Origin: an uncultured Desulfovibrio sp.
GTDB lineage: Bacteria > Desulfobacterota > Desulfovibrionia > Desulfovibrionales > Desulfovibrionaceae
Assembly: GCA_949291675.1 (NCBI GenBank)
Contig: CASEWR010000125.1
Location: 18,535-82,534, forward strand
Direction: 5' to 3'
Length of the DNA stretch: 64,000 nucleotides
Shown here: one piece after another, positions 56,741-64,000 of the stretch
Numbering within the stretch: the first letter of the stretch is position 1
How the letters are laid out: every line of letters starts with the position of its first letter
The notes under the pieces: generated by a model
What the model was told of the DNA's origin: nothing
The model's input: only the letters and a program-made list of their open reading frames with translations
Databases searched by the model: none
Position numbers and translations under genes: made by a program

Positions 56741-58663
56741 CTACTTTGTGTCGTCAATCTTGCGCTGCAGGGCTTCCTTGTTTTTGCTCTGGGGCAGGGC
56801 CTTCTGCCAGGCTTCCCTGGCTTCCCTGTGCTTGCCCAGAGCCTCGGCAATATCGCCATAGTGCTCCCAGATTTCCGCGTCATTGCTGCTGTCCAGGCGC
56901 ACGGCTTCCATAATGTACTTCCATGCCAGGTCCAGGTTGCCTGCGCGGTAATGGGCCCAGGCCAGGCTGTCCAGGATGAAGAACTGATTGGGGGCCAGGG
57001 CATTGGCTCTGGTGAGCAGGGTGATGGCCCTGTCAATGTCCTTGTTGGCATCGGCAAGGGAGTAGCCCACATAGTTCAGGGCCAGGTAGTTGGCAGCATC
57101 CTTTGTGAGAATGTCTTCCATGACAGCCATGGCTTCCTCATTTCTGCCTGCCTCGGCAAGCAGGGAGCCGAGCTGGAAGGCAATGTCCGTGGAGGAAGGC
57201 CAGGCTTTCAGGCCCTTTTGGGCAGCAGCAAGGGCTTCTTCGTTTTTGTCCATGCTGGCCAGCACCCTGATCTGCAGGGTGATGATGTCAGGGCTGGACT
57301 TGAAGCGCTTCTCAGCCTCAGCCAGGGTGGCAAGGGCAGCCTCGTACTGCTTTGCCCTGGCCTCAAGCTGGGCCTGCAGGAGCAGCTTCTTCTGGCCTGC
57401 GTCCCCTGCATCGGAGACTTTTTTCAGCCACTCCAGCGCTGCAGGCAGGTCCCTGCGCTGCTCATAGGTAAGATCAGCGAGGAAGAGGAAGACCTCTGCC
57501 GGGGCATCCTTGAAGCGGGCAACGTGTTTCAAAATGCGCTCTGCCTGCAGATAGTGGCGAAACTCCGCAAACAGCGAGGCTGCCAGGATATGGTAGGCCA
57601 TATCGTCAGCCTTGCCCTTCTGGTAGTACTCAAGGGCCTTTGTGGGCTGGTCCTGGCGCAGGGAGATGTTGATGAGGCGCAACAACACGTCCCGTGCTGC
57701 ATAGGGCACCTTCAAAAGCTTTTCATAGGCCGTGCGGGCAGTCTCGAGATCCCCTGTGCGCTCGCTTAAAAAGGCCTGCAGGGAGAGGGCATCCTCAAAG
57801 TCCGGCAGAAGCTTCAGGGCGCGCTCAATGTGCGCTAACGCCTTGTCGTCCTGGCCAAGGCTCATGAGCGCACGGGCATGGGAGTATTCCACAAAGCCTG
57901 TGCGGTCCTTTTGGGGAATGCTCTCGAAGACGGCAATGGCTTCCTTTGCCTTCTTGTCCTTGAGGAGCAGTATGCCCCGCTGCATGACAATATCGGACCT
58001 GCCGGGATGCCTGCCCATGTTCTCGGTGTTGATGCGCATGGCCTCTGCCATGAAGTTGTGCTCGGCAAAGGCCTCGGCATAGAGCATGCCGATATGGGCA
58101 TCCATGGGCTGGGCCGTCCAGGCTGCCCGCAAAAAGTCTATGGCCTTGACGGACTTGCGCTCTGTAAACCACAGGGCAGCATCAATCCAGTGCGAGGCAG
58201 GCATGGCCAGGTCGTCCTGAGCCCCGGCAGCCCCGGCAGCCCCGGCAGCCTCGGCAAGAATGCCGGCAGCGGCAATGGCTGCGTCCTCATCCCCTTGGGA
58301 GATGGCCTGCATGAGGGTGAGGTAGGCGGCACTCACCCTGGCGTCCTGGCTGAGCTCTGTCTGCCTGGGCAGCACAGCCATGTCTGCAGCAATGATGGGC
58401 AGGGGCTCGCGGACCCTGGAGGGCGCAGCCTGCTGCGTGGCCTGGCCGGAGTTGCCGGAAGCCTCAGTGCCGGCACTGGCCGTTGTCCGGGCCGCTGATC
58501 CGGCATTCTGGGCCTTCGGGGCCTTTGATGCCTCGCTGTCTGTGGCTGCAGCCTTGTCGTCATGCCGTGCGGAACAGCCGCCACAGGCTGTGAGCAGGGC
58601 TGTCTGCATGAGGCAGAGCACAAGGGCCAGGGCAAGGGTGGCAAGTGAAGGAGTGTGTTTCAC
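56741..58663 (-). CDS. TPR-repeat lipoprotein
   Basis: 640 residues. A lipoprotein signal (LALALVLCLMQTALLTACGG, lipobox LTAC with Cys27), an Ala/Ser/Glu-rich spacer to about residue 75, a short Ala-Ala-Gly repeat (AEAAGAAGAAGAQ), then at least ten TPR-type helical pairs (for example DAANYLALNYVGYSLADANKD and NAEIWEHYGDIAEALGKHREA-like units). Probably anchored in the outer membrane as an assembly scaffold together with the LolB-like protein 120 bases downstream. No enzymatic domain. Stop TAG. Confidence 0.88.
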   Translation of the reverse strand: MKHTPSLATLALALVLCLMQTALLTACGGCSARHDDKAAATDSEASKAPKAQNAGSAARTTASAGTEASGNSGQATQQAAPSRVREPLPIIAADMAVLPRQTELSQDARVSAAYLTLMQAISQGDEDAAIAAAGILAEAAGAAGAAGAQDDLAMPASHWIDAALWFTERKSVKAIDFLRAAWTAQPMDAHIGMLYAEAFAEHNFMAEAMRINTENMGRHPGRSDIVMQRGILLLKDKKAKEAIAVFESIPQKDRTGFVEYSHARALMSLGQDDKALAHIERALKLLPDFEDALSLQAFLSERTGDLETARTAYEKLLKVPYAARDVLLRLINISLRQDQPTKALEYYQKGKADDMAYHILAASLFAEFRHYLQAERILKHVARFKDAPAEVFLFLADLTYEQRRDLPAALEWLKKVSDAGDAGQKKLLLQAQLEARAKQYEAALATLAEAEKRFKSSPDIITLQIRVLASMDKNEEALAAAQKGLKAWPSSTDIAFQLGSLLAEAGRNEEAMAVMEDILTKDAANYLALNYVGYSLADANKDIDRAITLLTRANALAPNQFFILDSLAWAHYRAGNLDLAWKYIMEAVRLDSSNDAEIWEHYGDIAEALGKHREAREAWQKALPQSKNKEALQRKIDDTK

Positions 58664-59080
58664 AACTATGCCTTATCGCGCGCGTCTGTGTGCGTATGCG
58701 CGTGTCTTCGTGTACGTGTGTTTCGTGTGCGTCTGTCGGGCGGCCGGCAGCAGTGTGCGCCAGGGCTGCAGGCCAAGGGATCCTGTCCCCAGCAGGCGTC
58801 TGGCAGCACAAGGCTGCACCACCCGGGGGCCGCAGGAGGCGCGGGCAGAGGGTCAGATGGTCAGGGGGCGGGCAGCCGGGAGTGCTGTGATACCCGGCCC
58901 GGGACCCTGGCAAAACCGGGGCCTGGCGCAGGATCATGCGCATGGTCAGGCGTCTGGCCAGGCATATGCGCAGTCTGTGCCAGCCGTCTGACCAGCGTGT
59001 CCCCGGGCGCAGGGCCTGGCGTCTGTCCCGGCGACTATCCGGGCGACTGGACAGGCGACCGTCCGGGCGACTCTTCAGGC
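58664..59080. other. rpoH-TPR intergenic region
   Basis: About 415 bases. The left part has TGTGTGCG-type words; the right end is the short repeat at 59024-59074. No gene recognised and no T-tailed hairpin after rpoH. Confidence 0.45.
59024..59074. repeat. Short tandem repeat after rpoH
   Basis: Four imperfect 11-13 bp units: TCCCGGCGACTA, TCCGGGCGACTGG, ACAGGCGACCG, TCCGGGCGACTCT, ending 7 bases before the rpoH stop codon. Confidence 0.85.
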
Positions 59081-60607
59081 TCAGGACTGGATCCAGCTCC
59101 TGGAAAAGTCGTGGATATCTCCTGCCAGATGCTTCTTGATCTTCTCAAGAAGGCGGATCTCCAGCTGGCGCACGCGCTCGCGGGTGATGTGATAGCGCTC
59201 GCCAATCTCGCGCAGGGTCTCGGGGGAGTCCGTGAACAGCCTGTTGTTGAGAATGTAGAGCTCCTTCTCGCTCAGCTTTGGCAGCAGGGTCTTGAGCTTG
59301 GCATGCAGCATGTCCGAGATTTCCTCGCTGGCAATGCTCTCCTCAATGCCCGGGTCAAGGGCAGGCAGAAAGTCCATGCGCGAGGCAGAGTCATTCTCGT
59401 CGCTCACAGGCACGTTGAGCGAGACGTCCGAGGCGGAGAGGCGCTGCTCCATCTCCAGAATGTCGTTCTTGCTCACCCCGAGGTGCTGGGAGAGCATTTC
59501 CGCATCCGGGTTGAAGCCCTGGGCAATGAGCTTCTGGCGCTCCCGGTTCAGGTTGAAGAAGAGCTTGCGCTGCACCTGGGTTGTGCCAATCTTCACCATG
59601 CGGAAGTTGTCCATGATGAACTTGAGAATCTAGGCCTTGATCCAGAAGGACGAGTAGTAGGAGAACTTGATGCCCTTGTCCGGATCAAACTTGTAGAGGG
59701 CATGGATCAGGCCCACATTGCCCTCCTGGACCAGATCCAGCACGTTCTGCATCCAGCGGCGCTGAAAGTCCATGGCAATCTTGACCACCAGGCGCAGATG
59801 GGAGGAGATGAGCTTGAAGGCTGCCTCCTTGTCCTGGGTGTCGCGAAACTTCACGGCCAGTTCGTGCTCCTCTTCGGGCTTGAGCAGGGGGAAGCGGCAG
59901 ACCTCGCGCACATAAATCTGAAAATTGTCGCGCACCTGGGGCAGCCTGTTGCCCGCAGGGGCCGGCAGGGTGGCGCCTGAGTCCGTGCGCTCGGTGAGGT
60001 AGCGCGCTTCTCCGTCTGTGTCCTCATCAAGGGAGAGCCCGTCTGAGAGTTCGCCAAGCCTGGCCTCGCTCCCGTCGTCCTCGCCGTCGTCTCCCCGGCC
60101 GTTGCGCACATCAAGGCCCACAGCCCCTTCAAGCTCGTCGTCAAGCCCGCCATCAAGCTCTGCATCGAGCTCGTCGCCAGGCTCATCACCCTCCTCGGGG
60201 CTGAGCAGGACCTCCACGTCCAGCTCGTCCTGGGTGTCGGACGTGTCATCAGGTCTGCCGCCAGACCGGCCACCAGGCCCGCTGCCTGACATGCTGTCAG
60301 GCCGGCCGCCAGCCCCGCCGCTCAGGGTGATGACATGCCCGTCTGTCTCTCCCTTGCCGGACTGTCCCCGTTCCACCACGGCGTCACGGACCACGCGCAC
60401 GCTGCTGCGTCCCCTGGCAGTGCGCCCCCGGGCAGTGCGTCCCTTAGCATCGCTGGCAGGCTTCTCCGGCATGAGAACGTCAGGGGTGACGCTCACATGG
60501 GGGGCATCGGACGCAGGGCTGGCCGCTGTCGTGCCGGCTGCAGGGCTTGTGTCCACTGCTGCATCCGCTGCTGTCCTGCTCCGGGTACGCTTGGTGCTGG
60601 CTGTCAT
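59081..60607 (-). pseudogene. rpoH: Heat-shock sigma factor RpoH, interrupted by one in-frame amber codon
   Basis: 508 codons plus TGA, with TAG at codon 326. A low-complexity N-terminal extension (residues about 1-225, ending in an Asp/Glu-rich segment) precedes sigma regions 1.2-2.4 (NFQIYVREVCRFPLLKPEEE, HLRLVVKIAMDFQRRWMQN, FSYYSSFWIKA). The stop follows, then ILKFIMDNFRMVKIGTTQV and the RpoH-box QRKLFFNLN (about 346-354), region 3 and region 4 with the -35 helix-turn-helix (TRERVRQLEIRLLEKIKK). Delta-proteobacterial relatives are expected to read WIKAYILK, so Tyr is the inferred lost residue. Truncation would keep core binding but lose regions 3-4. An ATG six codons after TAG could restart the C-terminal 177 residues. 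Both halves look fully conserved. Confidence 0.88.
59630..59632 (-). other. In-frame TAG in rpoH after region 2.4
   Basis: Minus-strand context AAGGCC-TAG-ATTCTCAAG. One base change from a Tyr codon. The local word CCTAGAT is the same as at the amber codon in lon. Confidence 0.9.
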
Positions 60608-61041
60608 TGAGAAAAACTACTCCTGCTTGCGCGCTTCTGCTGAGGGGGGGGGTGAAGGTGTGAAAGAGGCCTTAGCGTCCTGAACGTGTGTGTCTGAGTT
60701 TGTGTCTGAGCGTGTGTACGTAAGAGAAATAGAAATATATCCTGAACCGTCAAGCCATGCAATGCGTCAAAAACCGCGCATATGCAAACCCCCTGCCTCT
60801 GGTCTGTCCTGCCAGGGACAGCGGGCTGCAGGCCAGGCCCTGAGACCGGTATTGAGACCGGCTTTACTGCCGGCGTTGCGGCCGGTCTTGCGGCAGGCCT
60901 TGCGTCAGACTGTGAAGCGCCTTCCCCTGGCAGGCCTGCAAAAGCTCTGTCTGCACACTTGCTCTTTGCCCTCTTTTCGTCTATTTGATGCCTATATTTG
61001 GATATCCTGATACAGCCACCTCTTTCAGGCAGGAGTTTTCA
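60608..61041. other. Divergent rpoH-metH region
   Basis: About 430 bases. Imperfect inverted words GAGACCGGTATTGAGACCGG and GCGGCCGGTCTTGCGGC occupy 60840-60900. The stretch before metH is A/T-rich with TATATTTGGATATCC, a likely promoter area without a clear -35. No cobalamin or SAM riboswitch was recognised ahead of metH. Confidence 0.45.
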
Positions 61042-63498
61042 ATGGCGCACTCCCCTCTCTCCACCCTTCTGGCCCTCAACAGGCCTCTTCTTTTTGACGG
61101 CGGCATGGGTACCATGCTGCAGGCTGCAGGCATGCCTGCAGGCATGACGCCGGAGCGCTTCTGCCTGGAGCGGCCCGAGGTGCTCCTCTCCGTGCACAAG
61201 GCCTATCTCGAGGCCGGTGCGGACATCATCATCACCTGCACCTTCGGTGCCAGCATCTTCAAGCTGGACTCGGACCTTGATGTCTATACCACCTGCAAGA
61301 CCCTGGCGCAGATTGCCCGCACAGCTGCCAGTGAGGCGGGGCGCCCGGTCTGTGTGGCAGGCGACGTGGGCCCGAGCGGCCACTTCTCCCGCCCCCTGGG
61401 CGACCTTGACCCCGTGGAGCACAGCAAGGGCTTTGAGGCTCAGATAGCAGGCCTTGCGGATGGCGGCTGTGACCTCATCCTCATTGAGACCCAGTTTGAC
61501 CTGGGCGAGGCCAGGGCTGCGGTGGTGGCAGCACGGCACGCCTGCAACCTGCCTGTCTTTGTGTCCATGACCTTTGAGGAGGGCACCTCCCTGACAGGCT
61601 CCACCCCTGAGATCTTTGCCGAGACCATGCAGAACCTTGGCGTGGCAGCCCTTGGCACCAATTGCAGCGTGGGGCCTGAGTCCATGGGCCCCATTGTGGA
61701 GCGTCTGCTCAAGGTCTCTGCAGTGCCTGTCTTTGCAGAGCCCAATGCCGGCATGCCGCAGCTGCAGGACGGCAAAACGGTCTTCCCCCTGGCCCCGGAG
61801 CCCTTTGCACGCTGTACGGCACCCTTTGCCGGCATGGGCGCACGCATGCTCGGCGGCTGCTGCGGCACCACGCCTGCCCACATTGCCGCCCTGAAGCAGG
61901 CGCTGGAGAGCGATGGGTACGAGAAAAAGCCCGTAGCCAGGGAGGAGCATGCCGGTATCGTGCTCACCAGCCGCCAGCAGCTGGTGCGCGTAGGCCAGGA
62001 TGCCCCCTTTGCCCTGATTGGCGAGCGCATTAACCCCACAGGCAAAAAGCAGCTCACAGCCGAGCTGCAGCAGGGCAGCTTTGCCCTGGCCTGTGCCTAT
62101 GCTGACGAGCAGGTGCGCGACGGTGCAGCCATCCTGGACGTGAATGTGGGCGCCCACAACGTCAATCAGGTGGAGATGCTGCCAAGCCTGGTGAGCGAGC
62201 TTGCCATGCGCCACACTATTCCCGTAAGCCTCGACTCCTCGGATGACAAGGCCCTGCTGGCAGCCATGCCCTGGTGCCCGGGCTCAAGCCTGGTCAACTC
62301 CATCAATGGCGCAAAGGGCCGCATGGAGCTTCTGGGTGCTGCCTGCCGCGACTACGGCATGCCCTTCATTCTCCTGCCCATGCGCGATGCCAGACTGCCT
62401 GTACAGGCCACAGAGCGCATTGCCATCCTGGAAGAGCTGCTTTGCGAGGCCGAGGCCCTCAATATCCCCAGGCGCCTCATGATGGTGGACGTGCTGGCGC
62501 TGGCCATCTCCTCCAAATCCGAAGGTGCCGTGGAATGCCTGAAGCTCCTTGACTGGTGCAGGGCCAATCATTTTGCCACCACCATCGGCCTCTCCAACAT
62601 TTCCTTCGGGCTGCCTGCCAGAGAGCTCATCAATGCAGGCTTTCTGCTCATGGCAGCAGGTGCGGGCCTCACCTCCTGCATTGCCAATCCCGGCAATGCC
62701 CGCATTCGCGAGGCTGTGGCCAGCGTGCAGCTGCTCCTTGACAAGGATGACAATGCCGAGGGCTTTATTGCCAGGTACGCAGACTGGAAGTCCGGCTCCG
62801 GCGGCGCAGGCGCAGCTGGCGGGGGCACTGGCGTACGCTCAGGCATAGCTGGCCCGGCAGCGAAGCAGGCTGCCACCACCCCTGGCGAGGCAGTGCTGCA
62901 GGGCGACCGCGACCATGTGATCGCCCTCATTGACGCAGAGCTGGCAAAAGGAAGAGACCCCTTTGCCCTGGTCAACGACGAGCTCATTGCCGCCATCACC
63001 AGGGTGGGCACACTCTATGAGAAGAAGGTCTACTTCCTGCCCCAGCTCATCCGCTCTGCAGAGACCATGAAGATGGCCTTTGCCCATGTCAGACCCCTGC
63101 TCACAAAGGACAGTGCCGAAGAGCGCCCCACCATTGTTCTGGCCACAGTGGAGGGGGATGTGCATGACATTGGCAAGAACATTGTGGGCCTTCTGCTCTC
63201 CAATCACGGCTTTACTGTGGTGGATGCAGGCAAGGACGTGCCGGCACAGGACATTATAGAGACAGCCATTGCCCACAAGGCCAGCATCATCGGCCTTTCG
63301 GCGCTCATGACCACCACCATGGTGCGCATGGAAGATACCATCCGCATGGTGCGCGAGCGCAAGCTCCCCTTCAAGGTCATGGTGGGCGGTGCTGCCGTGA
63401 CAAAGAGCTTTGCCGAGGCCATTGGCGCTGACGGCTACAGCGTGGACGCTGTGGAGTGCGTGGAGCTGGCCAAACGCCTCACAGGGCAGGGGGCGTGA
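61042..63498 (+). CDS. metH: Cobalamin-dependent methionine synthase, short form without the reactivation domain
   Basis: 818 residues from MAHSPLSTLLALNRPLLFDGG, chosen for the GCAGGAG site seven bases upstream. Order: homocysteine domain with zinc cysteines (LGTNCSVGPESMG, LGGCCGTTPAHIA), pterin/methyltetrahydrofolate domain (IGERINPTGKKQL, AAILDVNVGAHNVNQVEML), a Gly/Ala-rich linker (GGAGAAGGGTGVRSG), the cap helices and the B12 domain with EGDVHDIGKNIVGLLL. The sequence stops after the B12 domain; E. coli MetH (1227 residues) has a further AdoMet-binding activation domain. Reactivation must come from another protein. Stop TGA. Confidence 0.95.
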   Translation: MAHSPLSTLLALNRPLLFDGGMGTMLQAAGMPAGMTPERFCLERPEVLLSVHKAYLEAGADIIITCTFGASIFKLDSDLDVYTTCKTLAQIARTAASEAGRPVCVAGDVGPSGHFSRPLGDLDPVEHSKGFEAQIAGLADGGCDLILIETQFDLGEARAAVVAARHACNLPVFVSMTFEEGTSLTGSTPEIFAETMQNLGVAALGTNCSVGPESMGPIVERLLKVSAVPVFAEPNAGMPQLQDGKTVFPLAPEPFARCTAPFAGMGARMLGGCCGTTPAHIAALKQALESDGYEKKPVAREEHAGIVLTSRQQLVRVGQDAPFALIGERINPTGKKQLTAELQQGSFALACAYADEQVRDGAAILDVNVGAHNVNQVEMLPSLVSELAMRHTIPVSLDSSDDKALLAAMPWCPGSSLVNSINGAKGRMELLGAACRDYGMPFILLPMRDARLPVQATERIAILEELLCEAEALNIPRRLMMVDVLALAISSKSEGAVECLKLLDWCRANHFATTIGLSNISFGLPARELINAGFLLMAAGAGLTSCIANPGNARIREAVASVQLLLDKDDNAEGFIARYADWKSGSGGAGAAGGGTGVRSGIAGPAAKQAATTPGEAVLQGDRDHVIALIDAELAKGRDPFALVNDELIAAITRVGTLYEKKVYFLPQLIRSAETMKMAFAHVRPLLTKDSAEERPTIVLATVEGDVHDIGKNIVGLLLSNHGFTVVDAGKDVPAQDIIETAIAHKASIIGLSALMTTTMVRMEDTIRMVRERKLPFKVMVGGAAVTKSFAEAIGADGYSVDAVECVELAKRLTGQGA

Positions 63499-64000
63499 GC
63501 CTGACGGCTTTCCAGAGCCATTTTTCCAGACCCATTGCACAGATTCGGGTGCACAGATGCGGGGCCTGCAGGCAGGACGTCTGCGGGCCCCGTGCCTCTC
63601 TTCAGCCTGTCTCAGCCTGTCCCGGCCTGTCTCCTGTGCTGCCGTGTCCCGGGCCTTCGTCCTTTCAGCCGTCACTATTCTCTGTTCCAGAATCAGGGCT
63701 GAAATCGCTGCAAAGGCCCGTCAGGACGGCACGCTGTCCCGCACCCGACCTGCGGGAATCTTTTGCCTTTTGGCCTGCTTCGTGCTAAGTGCCCTGTCTG
63801 CACGGCCCGCAACGGTACACAACAGCCAGGCAGCCTGGTCCGGCACGCCGGACAGTCGCCTGTCAGTCTGCTCTGACAATCTGTTCTGGCAGTCTGCTGC
63901 CGCCCGGGGGCCTTGTGCCACTGACTTCGCAGGGCACTCTGCCCATTGTACGCTCCCCTGCCAGTTCCAGCCCCCTGCTGGTCGCCCGGCAGGCCTGTCT
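63499..64000. other. Region after metH to the window end
   Basis: About 500 bases without a firm gene. One plus-strand frame from a GTG at 63644 stays open to the edge and contains a hydrophobic run (GIFCLLACFVLSALSA) like a signal peptide, but it lacks a ribosome-binding site and its continuation is Cys/Ser/Pro-rich; it is not called. CTGTCTCAGC-type short repeats lie at 63600-63640. Confidence 0.4.

Noticed and set aside
60608-61041. Cobalamin or SAM riboswitch ahead of metH
   Set aside because: No B12-box or SAM-I core was recognised; only short inverted GC-rich words are present.
4085-63498. Global reassignment of TAG to a sense codon (for example Tyr or pyrrolysine)
   Set aside because: TAG ends 24 of 54 genes, including tuf, nusG, rplA and acpP at exactly the family-typical C-termini. 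General sense reading would add long tails or fuse neighbours. Only site-specific readthrough remains plausible.
63644-64000. Partial plus-strand gene with a signal-peptide-like segment at the window end
   Set aside because: It depends on an unsupported GTG start, lacks a ribosome-binding site, and the region after the hydrophobic run looks like the repeat-type intergenic DNA seen elsewhere. Sequence beyond the window would decide.

Overview
This 64 kb window is a G+C-rich chromosomal core segment. Its gene content and order (tRNA-tuf-secE-nusG-rplKAJL-rpoB; rpmF-plsX-fabHG-acpP-fabF-glyA-comEB-ribDEH-nusB-leuS-holA; rho-carD-pth-rplY-prs-tRNA-ispE; cysS-rpiB-TPR-rpoH-metH) point to a Desulfovibrionaceae-type sulfate or sulfite reducer (Desulfobacterota). 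That assignment rests on remembered synteny and protein character, not on a search. There is no phage, CRISPR array or intact insertion sequence. The accessory signal lies in the joints between operons and in low-complexity insertions inside housekeeping genes.

Layout. 1-9.5 kb, minus strand: the transcription/translation operon tRNA-Thr, tRNA-Tyr, tRNA-Gly, tuf, rpmG, tRNA-Trp, secE, nusG, rplK, rplA, rplJ, rplL. A hairpin terminator follows rplL, and rpoB is separated from it by an inverted ImmA/IrrE-like gene. 9.5-14 kb: prmC and lon. 14.2-17.3 kb, plus strand: ffh, rpsP, khpA, rimM. 17.4-33.6 kb, minus strand: a hypothetical gene, then the lipid, riboflavin, serine/glycine and leucyl-tRNA block. 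33.8-40 kb: LysE-type exporter, GIY-YIG protein, small membrane protein, recJ, pyrF, gmk, yicC. 40.6-43.2 kb, plus strand: adenine deaminase and a hot-dog thioesterase. 43.6-60.6 kb, minus strand: rho, carD, pth, rplY, prs, tRNA-Gln, ispE, hslV, an M48 protease with TPRs, cysS, rpiB, two lipoproteins and rpoH. 61-63.5 kb, plus strand: a short metH.

The strongest anomaly is a pair of in-frame amber (TAG) codons. One is in lon, at the invariant AAA+ pore-loop tyrosine. The other is in rpoH, directly after region 2.4 at a position expected to be tyrosine. Both genes are otherwise open and well conserved on both sides, and in other proteobacteria they belong to one circuit (sigma-32 drives lon, and ATP-dependent proteases control sigma-32). 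TAG is also the commonest terminal stop here (24 of 54 genes with a visible stop), so general reassignment of TAG is unlikely. Sequencing error, parallel loss of the heat-shock circuit, site-specific readthrough and split translation by reinitiation all remain open.

Secondary themes: an ImmA-like protein that has lost the first zinc-binding histidine of its HExxH motif; in-frame repeat or low-complexity expansions in PrmC, NusB, IspE, Lon, RpoH and a LolB-like lipoprotein; many short intergenic tandem repeats; and an ispE stop codon that lies inside tRNA-Gln.
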